Assembly: GCA_963712565.1 (NCBI GenBank)
Contig: CAVQIP010000053.1
Location: forward strand, 62,001-126,000
Length of the DNA: 64,000 nt
Source: VAZQ01 sp963712565
GTDB lineage: Bacteria; Pseudomonadota; Alphaproteobacteria; Rhizobiales; Xanthobacteraceae
Direction of reading: 5' to 3'
This document shows, piece by piece, positions 1-9,454 of the stretch; positions within the stretch are counted from its first letter, which is position 1, and each line of letters begins with the position of its first letter. The position numbers were made by a program, and so were the translations under genes. The notes below the pieces were generated by a model. The model was not told the DNA's origin. It was given only the letters and a program-made list of their open reading frames with translations, and searched no databases.

Positions 1-496
1 TGATCAGGTTCATGAGGTTGGGCGCCGTCGTGCCGCCGAGCAGCAGCGCCGGCGAGGAGCTGGCATTGACGATACGATGCCAGGCGTTCACCGGGATCGA
101 GAACAGCGAGCCCTTCTGCCATTCGAAGACGTGGCGCTTGCTGTCGTTGTCGAGCCAGACTTCGGTCGTGCCGCGGCCCTCGACGACGAGATAGACTTCC
201 TCGTACAGGTGCTTTTCCGCATTGAGCGCGCCGGCGCCGGGCACCTCGACGACGTAGCAGCCCCATTTGCCCTCGGTGCCGTGCAGCTGGATGTAGCTGC
301 CCTTGCCGCCCAGCCGCTTCCACGGCGCCAGCGGCAGGTTCTGCACCTTGCTCACGCCGATGTCGCGGAAGATCGGAATGCCTTCCGACTCCATGAACAG
401 GTCGTAGGGCGTCTTCGGCCGGCCGAACTCGCCGAAACCGGCGCGGTTGTTGCCGGTCGGCTCGTGCCAATGCGTCCTGCCGGTCAATTCGTGCAT
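1..496 (-). CDS. Cupin-domain protein (3' end outside window)
   Basis: About 165 residues are visible; the C-terminus runs off the left edge. The start is an ATG preceded by a purine-rich AGAGGCGG. Two cupin motifs are seen: one around HLYEEVYLVVEGRG and the second around GSLFSIPVNAWHRIVN, so a small beta-barrel with a metal site is likely. The first motif has only one obvious histidine, so the metal ligands are not fully canonical. The family includes isomerases, dioxygenases and sugar- or acid-binding proteins, and I cannot choose among them. It is transcribed away from the liv-type importer, with 311 bp between the two starts, so shared regulation with that importer is possible but inferred. 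Confidence 0.8.
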   Translation of the reverse strand, partial: MHELTGRTHWHEPTGNNRAGFGEFGRPKTPYDLFMESEGIPIFRDIGVSKVQNLPLAPWKRLGGKGSYIQLHGTEGKWGCYVVEVPGAGALNAEKHLYEEVYLVVEGRGTTEVWLDNDSKRHVFEWQKGSLFSIPVNAWHRIVNASSSPALLLGGTTAPNLMNLI

Positions 497-807
497 AATG
501 CCGCCTCTGCTCGTGGCGAGAACCGCAGCCGCAAATGCTTGACTGCCAATGCTTTACTGCCCGGCCCCCGGCAAGGCAAGGCGCCGGTGAACGTGAGCCC
601 GCCTGGAGCGCAATGCGGGCCGGTTTTGCCGTGGCACGAAGCCCATTTTCGCTCGCGCCCATCTGGGTTACGACTTCCCAGCAAGAGGCGAAAGGCCACG
701 GTCGGGAGGGCTTTTGGCCCCTCAACCGATCCACTAAGATCGCCCCAGAAAGTCGCTTAACGCTTCGACAACATCCACCTTTGCCAGTGTTTTGGAGGAC
801 AGCAGAC
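497..807. promoter_or_regulatory. Divergent intergenic region, cupin gene / livJ
   Basis: These 311 bp separate two divergent starts and must hold both promoters. A GGAGGA Shine-Dalgarno element lies at about 795-800, seven or eight bases before the livJ ATG at 808. No convincing operator, hairpin or small gene was found. Confidence 0.5.
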
Positions 808-1978
808 ATGAAGAAGATTCTTGGGAACGGTCGCGCTCTTGGCGCTCGGAACGGCGCCCGCGCTGCCCCAGCAGAAGACCATCAAGATCGGCTTCATCAG
901 CACGTTCAGCGGCCCGGTCGCGGCGATCGGCAACGACATGCGCAACTCGTTCGAGCTTGGGCTCGATCATCTCGGCCGCAAGCTCGGCGGCCTGCCGGTC
1001 GAGGTCATCTACGAGGACGACCAGATCAAGCCCGAGGTCGGCGTGCAGAAGACCCAGAAGCTGATCGAGTCCGACAAGGTCGATTTCATCGTCGGCTACA
1101 TCTGGTCGAACGTGCTGCTGGCTTCGCTCAAGCCGATCGTCGACTCCAAGACCTTCGCGATCGTCACGAACGCCGGCGCCTCGCAGCTCGCCGGCGAGCT
1201 GTGCTCGCCCTACGTGTTCTCGACCTCGTGGAACAACGACCAGACCCCGCAGGCGGTCGGCCTCTACATGAACCAGAAGGGCGTCAAGACCGCGTTCCTG
1301 ATCGGCCCGAACTACGCCGCCGGCAAGGACATGCTGGAAGGCGTGCGCGGCGACGTTCAAGGGCCAGATCGTCGGCCAGGAGCTGACCGCGCTGGCCGGA
1401 CCAGCTCGACTTCTCCGCCGAGCTGTCGAAGGCGCGCGCCGCCAAGCCCGACGCGATCTTCGCGTTCTATCCCGGCGGCGCCGGCATCCAGTTCATCACG
1501 CAATACGCGCAGTCCGGCCTCAAGGGCCAGATCCCGCTCTACACCGCGTTCACCATCGACGAGCTGTCGCTGCCGCGGCTCAAGGACCTCGCCGTCGGCA
1601 TTCCCGGCGCGCAGCAGTGGGTGAACGACCTTCCGAACGAGGCCAACAAGAAGTACGTCGCCGACTACAAGGCGAAGTACAAGCTCTCGCCCGTCGTTCT
1701 ACGGCTCGCAGACCTACGACGCCGCGGCCCTGATCGACAGCGGGCTCAAAGCGGTCAACGGCGACCTGAGCAAGAAGGACGATATGCGCCGGGCGCTGGA
1801 GAAGGCCAACTTCAAGTCGGTGCGCGGCAACTTCAAGTTCGGGCCCAATCACATCCCGATCCAGAACTTCTACCTGCAGGACGCGGTGAAGCAGGGCGAC
1901 GACTACGTGCTCAAGACCGTCGCCACCATCGTCGAGAACGATCAGGACAAGCACGTCGGCAAGTGCCCGATGAAATAA
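808..1978 (+). CDS. livJ: Branched-chain-type ABC importer, periplasmic binding protein (four frameshifts)
   Basis: Periplasmic ligand-binding component (peripla_BP_6 / LivJ type, ~389 residues if corrected) of the importer encoded downstream. The N-terminus MKKILGTVALLALG looks like a signal peptide and is followed by KTIKIGFISTFSGPVAAIGND, the standard start of this fold. Reading requires removing four single extra bases: in the GGG at 823-825, near 1350, near 1401, and in the CCC at 1690-1692. After that the protein reads through to the TAA at 1976-1978. All four are insertions, so consensus error is the simplest explanation. The ligand is unknown; this family binds amino acids, amides, urea or aromatic acids. 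Confidence 0.85.
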
Positions 1979-2046
1979 ACATCGGACGACGGGCTGACCA
2001 CGTTCTTGCGCTCGATGTACCATCGTGTCGCGATCTCGGTGAGCTG

Positions 2047-2068
2047 CCTCTCCCCGTCAGGGGAGAGG
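2047..2068. repeat. Hairpin between livJ and livH
   Basis: Perfect 9-bp arms CCTCTCCCC / GGGGAGAGG with a GTCA loop. About 60 bp further a second GC-rich stem (CCCCGC - TGGC - GCGGGG) follows. It lies in the ~290 bp gap between the binding-protein gene and the permease genes, where such stems can attenuate downstream transcription or protect upstream mRNA. Similar GGGGAGAGGGG-rich blocks occur at about 41260 and 46550-46650, so it may also be part of a dispersed intergenic repeat. Function inferred. Confidence 0.5.
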
Positions 2069-2271
2069 GGTCGGGGTGAGGGGTTGCCGGACTTGCGATA
2101 AGGGCCGCCCCTGATCCCCCCTCGCCCCGCTGGCGCGGGGGGAGCAGGCCGCTCGCTTCTCTCGTGCGGAGCAAATTTTCGAAAAGAGAAGCCGTATCCT
2201 TCCGTCGTCCTGTCCTGGGGGCCCGTCCTTTGCTTTTCCGCTCGCGGGGATAGCGCAGGAAATCGAGACGC

Positions 2272-3190
2272 ATGCTGTATTTCATCGAGCAATGCCTCAA
2301 CGGCGTGCAATTGGGCATGCTGCTGTTTCTGCTGGCGGCCGGGCTGACGCTGATCTTCGGCATCATGGACTTGGTCAATCTGGCGCACGGCTCGCTCTAC
2401 ATGATCGGCGCCTATTTCGCCGCCACCTTTGCGGCGTTGACCGGAAGCTTCGTCGCCGGCGCGCTGCTCGCGCTCGTCGCCACGCTGCTGGTCGGAATGG
2501 CGGTGGAGGTGATCGCGATCAGACGGCTCTATGGGCGCGATCATCTCGACCACGTGCTCGGCACCTTCGGCCTGCTGCTGTTCTTCAACGAGGCGGTGCG
2601 GTTGATCTGGGGGCCCGCCGGCATGACGCTGCCGTTGCCGAGCCAGATGCTGACCGCGGTCGAGGTGCTGCCCGGCGTCTACTATCCGCTCTATCGCCTC
2701 GTCATCATCCTCTCGACGCTCGCGGTCGCGTTGCTGCTCTACATTCTGGTCATGCGCACGCGGATCGGCATGCTGATCCGCGCCGGCGCCTCCAATCGCG
2801 AGATGGTCGGTGCGCTCGGCGTCAACATCAAGCTGCTGTTCACGCTGGTGTTCGGCCTGGGCGCGGCGCTGGCCGGCTTCGCCGGGATGATGCAGGCGCC
2901 GATCCTCACCGTGCAGATCGGCATGGGGGAGAACATCCTGATCCTCGCCTTCGTCGTCATCATCATCGGCGGGATCGGCTCGATCCGCGGTGCCTTCGTC
3001 GCCTCGATCATCGTCGGCCTGATCGATACCGTCGGCCGGGCGTTCCTGCCGGACCTGCTGCGCCTGTTTCTCAGCTACCAACGCCGCCTCCAGCGCGGGA
3101 CCGGCGCTCTCCTCGATGTTGATCTACATGTTGATGGCCGCGATCCTGGTGTTCCGGCCGGAAGGTCTGTTTCCGGCGTCGAACAAATGA
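2272..3190 (+). CDS. livH: ABC importer permease LivH (one frameshift)
   Basis: Inner-membrane permease of the branched-chain amino acid ABC family, ~305 residues after correction. It starts MLYFIEQCLNGVQLGMLLFL and has the multiple hydrophobic segments and the LNLAHG-like motif (here VNLAHGSLYMIGAY) of LivH. One extra base (T3076) shifts the frame so that the uncorrected reading fuses directly into livM. Removing it gives a C-terminus ending FRPEGLFPASNK and a TGA at 3188-3190 that overlaps the livM ATG (ATGA), the usual coupling in these operons. It pairs with LivM to form the channel. Confidence 0.88.
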
Positions 3191-4134
3191 CCGCTTGGCT
3201 CACTCCGCGCAACGCATTCGTCGTCGGCGTGGTGGTGCTGCTGGCGCTGGTGCCGGTCTACGCCGCGGCAACCGGCAACTATTTCCTGATGTCGCTGTTC
3301 ACCCGCATCGTCATCCTCGCGATGGCGGCGGTGAGCCTCAACCTGATCATGGGCTTCGGCGGCATGGTGAGCTTCGGCCACGCCGCCTATCTCGGCATCG
3401 GCGGCTATGCGATCGGCATCCTCGCCAAGGAAGGCATCAACTCGGGCTTCCTGCAATGGCCGGTGGCGCTCGCCGTGTCGGCGCTGTTCGCCCTCGTCGT
3501 CGGCGCCCTGTCGCTGCGCACGCGCGGCGTCTATTTCATCATGATCACGCTCGCCTTCGCGCAGATGATCTATTACGTCGCGATCGGACTCGACCGCTAC
3601 GGCGGCGACGACGGCCTGACCATCTACAAGCGCAGCCAGTTCGGCGGCCTGATCAACCTCTCCAACAAGACGGTCTTCTACTAGCTCTGCCTGGCGTTGC
3701 TGCTGGCGACGGTCTACCTGGTCTGGCGCATCGTGAACTCGCGCTTCGGCATGGTGATTCAGGGCGCGCGCTCGAACGAGCGCCGCATGCGCGCGATCGG
3801 CTTTCCGACCTATCGCTACAAGCTCGTCTGCTTCGTGATCGCGGGCACGCTTTGCGGCCTCGCCGGCGCGCTGCTCGCCAATCATACCGATTTCATCAGT
3901 CCCGCGATCATGCACTGGACGCGCTCGGGCGACCTCATCGTCATGGCGGTGCTCGGCGGCATGGGCACGGTGTTCGGCCCCGTGCTCGGCGCGGTAGCGC
4001 TGCTCCTGTTGGAGGAGGCGCTGTCCGGCGTGACGGAATACTGGCAGATCATCATCGGACCGATCTTCCTGCTGGTCGTGCTGTTCGCGCGCGGGGGCAT
4101 CGACGGTTTGCTGGCGGGGGCGCGGCGTGGCTGA
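3187..4134 (+). CDS. livM: ABC importer permease LivM, interrupted by an in-frame TAG
   Basis: Second permease subunit, 315 codons. Hydrophobic throughout; it carries the LNLIMGFGGMVSFGHAAYLGIG region typical of LivM (shown here only in part). The frame is unbroken except for a TAG at 3682-3684, in the context F-Y-stop-L-C-L where family members have tyrosine or another hydrophobic residue. After the TAG the same frame continues into VYLVWRIVNSRFG to the TGA at 4132-4134. This is a substitution, unlike the insertion defects elsewhere in the window: it could be a base-call error (TAC to TAG) or a real nonsense mutation that would inactivate the importer. The end overlaps the livG start by 8 nt. 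Confidence 0.85.
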
Positions 4135-4888
4135 GGCCCTGCTTGAAATCGACGGGCTGAGCAAGCGTTTCGGCGGCGTCGTTGCCTCCGACGACATTAC
4201 GCTCGAGGTGTCGAAGGGCGAGCTCCACGCCATCATCGGACCCAACGGCGCCGGCAAGACCACGCTCATCGGCCAGCTCGCGGGCGAGATCGCTCCCGAC
4301 GCCGGTCACATCCGTTTCGAAGGCCGCGACGTCACCGCCTTGCCGACCTACCGCCGCAGCCAGCTCGGCCTCGCGCGCTCGTTCCAGATCACCTCGCTGT
4401 TTCTCGATTTCACCACCCTCGACAACGTGGCGCTCGCGGTGCAGGCGCATGCCGGCCACTCCTTCCGCTTCTGGCGGGACGCGCGCGGCGAGGCCGAGCT
4501 GCGCGAGCCCGCCCGCGCGGCGCTGGCGCGCGTGGGCCTTGCCGGCCGCAGCGACGTTGCGGTCGCCAATCTCAGCCACGGCGAGCACCGCCAGCTCGAG
4601 ATCGCGATGGCGCTCGCCACATCCCCGCGCATGTTGCTCCTCGACGAGCCGATGGCCGGGATGGGTCCGGACGAGAGCGCGCGCATGGTCAAGACGCTGC
4701 GCGAGCTCAAGCGCGAGCTGACTATCTTGCTGATCGAGCACGACATGGAGGCGGTGTTCGCGCTCGCCGACCGGATTACGGTCCTGGTCTATGGCCGCAT
4801 CATCGCCTCCGGCGACCCGGAGGCGATCCGGGCCAATACCGAGGTGCGGCAGGCCTATCTCGGCGAGCAGGAGCAGCGCCATGGCTGA
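4127..4888 (+). CDS. livG: ABC importer ATPase LivG
   Basis: Cytoplasmic ATP-binding subunit, 253 residues, intact. Walker A GPNGAGKTT at residues 38-46, signature LSHGE at 149-153, Walker B MLLLDEP at 169-175. The signature is LSHGE instead of the more usual LSYGE / LSGGQ, which is tolerated in LivG proteins. The start is a GTG overlapping the end of livM in the 8-nt string GTGGCTGA; the livG/livF junction repeats this as ATGGCTGA. Both overlaps indicate tight translational coupling. It works with LivF on the LivHM channel. Confidence 0.93.
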   Translation: MAEALLEIDGLSKRFGGVVASDDITLEVSKGELHAIIGPNGAGKTTLIGQLAGEIAPDAGHIRFEGRDVTALPTYRRSQLGLARSFQITSLFLDFTTLDNVALAVQAHAGHSFRFWRDARGEAELREPARAALARVGLAGRSDVAVANLSHGEHRQLEIAMALATSPRMLLLDEPMAGMGPDESARMVKTLRELKRELTILLIEHDMEAVFALADRITVLVYGRIIASGDPEAIRANTEVRQAYLGEQEQRHG

Positions 4889-5598
4889 CGCCGCGCTGCT
4901 CGAAATCTCGAACATCGAGACCTGCTATGGCCTCAGCCAGGTGCTGTTCGGCATGTCGCTCGCCATCGCGCCGGGCGAGATGGTGACGCTCATGGGTCGC
5001 AACGGCATGGGCAAGACCACGACGGTGCGCTCGATCATGGGGCTCACGCCGGCGATGACGGGCTCCATCCGCTTCGACGGCCGCGAAATTCGCGCGCTGC
5101 CCGCCTATCAGGTCGCCAAGCTCGGCATCGGCCTGGTGCCGGAGGGGCGGCAGGTCTTTCCCAATCTCACCGCCCGCGAGAACCTGATCGCCACCGCCGC
5201 CAATCGCAGCGGCGCAGCCGACGCCGTGGACGCTGGACAAGGTTTGCGCGCTGTTTCCGCGGCTCGCCGAGCGCATCGCCAGCATGGCGAACCAGCTTTC
5301 CGGCGGCGAGCAGCAGATGCTGGCGATCGGCCGCGCGCTGATGACCAATCCGCGCCTCTTGATCCTCGACGAGGCGACCGAGGGGCTGGCGCCGCTGATC
5401 CGCGCCGAGATCTGGCAGTGCCTCACGCGGCTCAAGGCCGCCGGCCAGTCGATCCTGGTGATCGACAAGAACGTCGAGGCGCTGATCCGCATCGCCGATC
5501 GCCACTATCTGATCGAGCGCGGCAAGGTGGTGTGGACCGGCACCTCCGCCGAACTTGCCGCCGCACCGGCCATCCAGCACCGCTATCTGGGGGTATGA
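4881..5598 (+). CDS. livF: ABC importer ATPase LivF (one frameshift)
   Basis: Second ATPase of the importer, ~238 residues after correction. Walker A GRNGMGKTT at residues 39-47; the signature LSGGEQQ and Walker B LLILDEATEG lie after the frameshift. One extra G at 5226 breaks the frame (expected ADAWTLDKVCALFPRL). The C-terminus HRYLGV and the TGA at 5596-5598 are typical of LivF. The start overlaps livG by 8 nt. It is the last gene of the livJHMGF operon. Confidence 0.9.
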
Positions 5599-5708
5599 CG
5601 GCGTCGAGGGATTTGTGGCGGCGCGGGCCTCGCGCTCCCGGTGAGAAATCGTAACCAAATGGTAACCGCGATGGTTTCCAATCCGCCGGGCTTTTTGGGG
5701 ACCTTCCC

Positions 5709-6620
5709 ATGGGAATGCACGAGACGATCAAGGATAGGCCGGAGCCGGTGTCGCCCACCGAACTCGCGGTTGCGCCGGCGGCGGTGAACGAGATGCACCC
5801 AGCGGCGACGCCGCTGATGGCTTTGGCCGTCGATCTGCCGAAGATCGACAGCGCCGAGATCGCTGCGCGGAAGATCGAGCTCGCCAGCATCGAGGCGCCG
5901 CACATCGCAGCGCCGGTCGACGAACCGGCAGCGGGGGAGGACGCCGCCGCGGTCGGCGCTGACCCGGCCCCGGAGCCCGGCGCCGAGCGGACGGTGCCGC
6001 ACGTGAGCCGGTTCACGTTGCTGGCGGCGTCGTTAGCGCTTTCGGCTGCGCTCGGCGCCATGATCGGGGCGCTCGCAGCCTACGGCTTGGTGCAGTCCGG
6101 CGCGGCACCTGCCGTGGCGAGTGGCCGGCCCGGCCTCGAGAACACCATCCAGGCGCTCAAGGAGAACGTGCTGCAGGCGCGCGTCGACCTGGCCGCGTTG
6201 AAGGTCAGCATCGATGCCGGCAACCGCAGCGCGAGCGCGCAATTCACCAGGATCGGCGAGCGCATCGAGCGCATCGAGCGCACCCAGGCCGAGCCGGTGG
6301 CCAAGCTCAACAAGGCGATCGAGACGCTGGAGCGTCTTTCGCGCGCCGACGCTGCAACGCAATCGAAAGACGTCACCGGCTCGATCGCGCCGCCCCCGCC
6401 ACCCGGGGCTGGGCCGAATCAGCTGGGCAAGCTCGGGGTCGAAGGGTGGGTCGTGCGCGACGTCCGCCGCGGGACCGCCCTGATCGAAGGCCGCGTCGGC
6501 ATCATCGAGGTCGAACAGGGCGATGTGGTGCCGGGGCTCGGCCGCGTGGACGCCATCCGCAGGCAGGACGGCCGCTGGGTGGTGGTGACCTCGAAAGGCG
6601 CCATCCTGTCGGCGCGCTGA
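5709..6620 (+). CDS. Single-pass membrane protein with coiled coil, unknown function
   Basis: 303 residues. Residues ~1-100 are acidic and rich in Pro/Ala (likely cytoplasmic and disordered). A single hydrophobic segment around residues 103-127 (FTLLAASLALSAALGAMIGA) is followed by a heptad-rich stretch containing IQALKENVLQARVDLAALK and RIGERIERIERTQ, which should form a coiled coil. After a short proline-rich linker, the C-terminal ~70 residues (GWVVRDVRRGTALIEGR.GIIEVEQGDVVPGLGRVDAI) form a compact beta-rich module. Proteins of this layout are common and uncharacterised in Bradyrhizobium relatives. It is preceded by a 110-bp gap after livF and is probably its own transcript. Confidence 0.75.
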   Translation: MGMHETIKDRPEPVSPTELAVAPAAVNEMHPAATPLMALAVDLPKIDSAEIAARKIELASIEAPHIAAPVDEPAAGEDAAAVGADPAPEPGAERTVPHVSRFTLLAASLALSAALGAMIGALAAYGLVQSGAAPAVASGRPGLENTIQALKENVLQARVDLAALKVSIDAGNRSASAQFTRIGERIERIERTQAEPVAKLNKAIETLERLSRADAATQSKDVTGSIAPPPPPGAGPNQLGKLGVEGWVVRDVRRGTALIEGRVGIIEVEQGDVVPGLGRVDAIRRQDGRWVVVTSKGAILSAR

Positions 6621-6862
6621 GCGATCTCCCAGCCGGAGGCGAGCGCGTTCCGGCTGCGATCAAGCACGACATGGGGATGCCCGCAACGGGCGCGAACAGG
6701 CTCCGGGCCTGACGGCGTAAAACGCGGCCCTCGCGTGACGCCTCGCCGGCCCCAGTGGCGCCGCAGCCTGATCCATGGCAAATTTTTCGCCGCGCCAAGG
6801 GGCGTCCGGCGCTTTAGCGGTCGCGCATGGCCCGCCGGCGCACGGCGAAAGGGACTACTCGC

Positions 6863-7702
6863 ATGCTCGCAATGGCTCGAACAACGGCGCTCGCCGCATT
6901 CATTGGGCTCGCCCCCTCGCCGCTCGCCGCGTTCGAGCGCGTGCAGGCGCCGGCGCCGAAGCCGGAGATGGTGGAGAATTGCCCCGGCCTCGTGGCCTCG
7001 AATGCGGCGCGCGTCATTCCTGCCGCACTGCGGCTCGCGCTCAATTCGGATCAGGTCCGCTTCACTTATGCCGGCCACTCGACCTTCCTGATCGAGAGCC
7101 CGCAGCTCGTGCGCATCGCGACCGATTACAACGACTATGTCCGGCCGCCGGTCCTGCCCGACGTCGTCACGATGAACCACGCGCACACCAGCCACTTCAG
7201 CGATCACCCCGATCCCGGCATCAAATACGTGCTGCGCGGCTGGGGGCCGACCCCGGACCTGCCGGCGCGCCACGACGTCACGGTGAAGGACGTGCGCGTG
7301 CGCAACGTGCCGACCAACATTCGCGACTGGCGCGGCGGGACCGAGCGACACGGCAACTCGATCTTCATCTTCGAGACGGCGAATATGTGCATCGCCCATC
7401 TCGGGCACCTGCACCACACGCTCAACCAGCAACAGCTCAACGAGATTGGCCGCGTCGACGTCGTTTTCGTGCCGGTCGACGGCAACATGACGCTCGACCT
7501 CGAAGGTATGATGGAAGTTTTGCAGGCGCTCAAGGCGCCGCTGATGATCCCGATGCATTATTTCAGCACCTACACCCTCCACCGTTTCCTGGAGCGGGCG
7601 CGCCAGAACTGGACGGTGGAGATGAGCGAGGTCCCCTCGCTGGTGGTGTCGAAGACGAGCTTGCCGGCTTCGCCCAAAGTGGTGGTATTGCCGGGGCATT
7701 AG
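6863..7702 (+). CDS. Secreted metallo-beta-lactamase-fold hydrolase (UlaG-like)
   Basis: 279 residues from the ATG chosen because it begins a good signal peptide (MLAMARTTALAAFIGLAPSP, then cleavage near LAAFERV). An in-frame ATG lies 36 bases upstream. The MBL fold is shown by the TYAGHSTFLIES strand, the NHAHTSHFSD metal motif (a variant of HxHxDH), and GHLHH and PMHYFS further on. These are the metal-ligand positions of UlaG-type MBL hydrolases. Substrate unknown; export to the periplasm is inferred from the leader. Confidence 0.8.
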   Translation: MLAMARTTALAAFIGLAPSPLAAFERVQAPAPKPEMVENCPGLVASNAARVIPAALRLALNSDQVRFTYAGHSTFLIESPQLVRIATDYNDYVRPPVLPDVVTMNHAHTSHFSDHPDPGIKYVLRGWGPTPDLPARHDVTVKDVRVRNVPTNIRDWRGGTERHGNSIFIFETANMCIAHLGHLHHTLNQQQLNEIGRVDVVFVPVDGNMTLDLEGMMEVLQALKAPLMIPMHYFSTYTLHRFLERARQNWTVEMSEVPSLVVSKTSLPASPKVVVLPGH

Positions 7703-7764
7703 AAGCGAGGACGGCGCCTTTGCGGCTCCATCGGAACTTACGGGTGGCAAGCTGGAGCTGAAAG

Positions 7765-7920
7765 TTAAGTGCCCAGCGTGACAAAGCCGAGCCAGATGGC
7801 GCCGAGCACCACCACCCCCAGCGCCAAGCTCACGCACAGGACGACCAGAACGGGGCGGTCGAGAAATCCCGCCCGCGCCTCGACCGCGGTCTCGACTTTG
7901 TGTCCTGCCTCATCGCGCAT
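7765..7920 (-). CDS. 51-residue single-pass membrane protein
   Basis: Very short gene on the minus strand between two plus-strand genes: ATG at 7920, TAA at 7765. The N-terminal half is hydrophilic (MRDEAGHKVETAVEARAGF), then comes DRPVLVVLCVSLALGVVVLG and AIWLGFVTLGT, a convincing transmembrane helix. This hydrophilic-then-helix pattern and the clean start/stop are unlikely by chance in a GC-rich gap. I do not recognise a named family; small proteins of this design are frequent in Bradyrhizobium-type genomes. Function unknown. Confidence 0.6.
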   Translation of the reverse strand: MRDEAGHKVETAVEARAGFLDRPVLVVLCVSLALGVVVLGAIWLGFVTLGT

Positions 7921-8084
7921 GATGGGTTCCTCAACATGCCGTCACGGCCAAATGTTAACGCCGGGTGCTCTCATCCGGTTCCCTCCGTCCGCGGTGCGAC
8001 CGGCTTCGAGAACACTGGCCGGCCCCGTGTTTGTTCCTATAATTCAAGCCGGACTGCACCGCGCGGACGCATGGAATCGGGCAT

Positions 8085-9398
8085 ATGTTGAGCACCGAAC
8101 AGAATGATCTCATTACCCGTACCGGCCCCGGCACGCCCGCCGGCAAGCTGATGCGGTGCTACTGGCAGCCCGCGGCCCTGGTCGACGAATTGGCCGGCAA
8201 CCGGCCGGTCAAGCCGGTTCGCCTGCTTGGCGAAAGCCTGGTGCTGTTCCGCGACGGCAAGGGCCGTTACGGCTTGCTGGCGCGCGCCTGCCCGCACCGC
8301 GGCACCGATCTCGCCTTCGGACGGCTGGAGCAGGACGGGCTGCGTTGCGCCTTCCACGGCTGGCTGTTCGACGTCGCCGGCCAGTGCCTGGAGACGCCGG
8401 CGGAGCCCGCGGGCAGCCGGATGTGCGCCAATATCCGGCAGCAGGCCTATCCGGTGGTGGAGCGAAGCGGGATCCTGTTCGCCTATATGGGCGCGGGCGA
8501 GCCGCCGGCATTCGCGGATTTCGACTGCTTCACCGCGCCGGCGACGCACACCTTCGCGTTCAAGGGCATGATCGACTGCAACTGGCTGCAGTCGCTCGAG
8601 GTCGGCATCGATCCGGCGCACACCTCGTTCCTGCACCGCTTCTTCCATGACGAAGAGCCGGCCAAGGGCTATGGCAAGCTGTTTCGCGACAAGTCGATCG
8701 ATTCCGATATGCCGATGACCCGGATCATGCGCGAGTTTCCGCGTCCGCAGATCGAGGTCGAGCCGACCGATTACGGCATGCGCGTGGTCACGCTGCGCCG
8801 GATCAGCAACGCCAACACCCATGTACGGGTCACCAACCTCGTGTTCCCGCACGCCTTCACCATCCCGATGTCGAGCGAGATGACGATCACGCAATGGCAC
8901 GTGCCGATCGACGATCACAGGCACTACTGGTACGCGATCTTCACCAGTTTCGGGGCGCCGGTCGACAAGGATGAGATGCGACGCCAGCGGCTCGAACTCT
9001 ACCAGCTGCCCGACTACATTCCGCGCAAGAACAAGAGCAACGACTACGGCTTCGACCCGCACGAGCAGGAGCACCAAACCTTCACCGGCATGGGAGCCGA
9101 CATCAACGTGCACGACCAATGGGCCTGCGAGTCCATGGGGTCGATCCAGGACCGCAGCAAGGAGCATCTCGGGCAGTCCGACAAGGCTATCAGCGCCTAT
9201 CGGCGCATGTTGCGGGCAGCCATCGAGCAGGTCGGCCACGGCGGCAGGCCACCGATGGTGCTCGATCCCGCCGCTGCCGCCAAACTCACCGGACCCGCCG
9301 CCATCGACGGCATCGGCCCAACCGACGGCTGGCAGCTCTATTGGCAGAAAACCGACGATGCCCGGCGCCGGGCCTCAAGCTGGGCCAACGGCCGCTGA
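8085..9398 (+). CDS. Rieske aromatic ring-hydroxylating oxygenase, alpha subunit
   Basis: 437 residues. The Rieske [2Fe-2S] ligands are C69-x-H71 (ACPHRGTDL) and C88-xx-H91 (CAFHGW). The catalytic non-haem iron site shows D176-P-A-H179 and H184 (DPAHTSFLH). Layout and length match the phthalate 4,5-dioxygenase / 3-chlorobenzoate dioxygenase group of single-component alpha subunits, which take electrons from a separate reductase. No reductase gene is adjacent. The substrate is probably an aromatic or heteroaromatic acid but cannot be fixed from sequence. It converges on gyrB with a 56-bp gap. Confidence 0.9.
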   Translation: MLSTEQNDLITRTGPGTPAGKLMRCYWQPAALVDELAGNRPVKPVRLLGESLVLFRDGKGRYGLLARACPHRGTDLAFGRLEQDGLRCAFHGWLFDVAGQCLETPAEPAGSRMCANIRQQAYPVVERSGILFAYMGAGEPPAFADFDCFTAPATHTFAFKGMIDCNWLQSLEVGIDPAHTSFLHRFFHDEEPAKGYGKLFRDKSIDSDMPMTRIMREFPRPQIEVEPTDYGMRVVTLRRISNANTHVRVTNLVFPHAFTIPMSSEMTITQWHVPIDDHRHYWYAIFTSFGAPVDKDEMRRQRLELYQLPDYIPRKNKSNDYGFDPHEQEHQTFTGMGADINVHDQWACESMGSIQDRSKEHLGQSDKAISAYRRMLRAAIEQVGHGGRPPMVLDPAAAAKLTGPAAIDGIGPTDGWQLYWQKTDDARRRASSWANGR

Positions 9399-9454
9399 CC
9401 TGTCCGAAAGCTGCTGACCTGGTTCTCGGGATCGAGGCCGCTCACGGCCCTTGG

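Noticed and set aside
3682..3684. Recoding of TAG in livM (pyrrolysine or readthrough)
   Set aside because: No supporting genes or structure, and alphaproteobacteria are not known to use it; error or nonsense is simpler.
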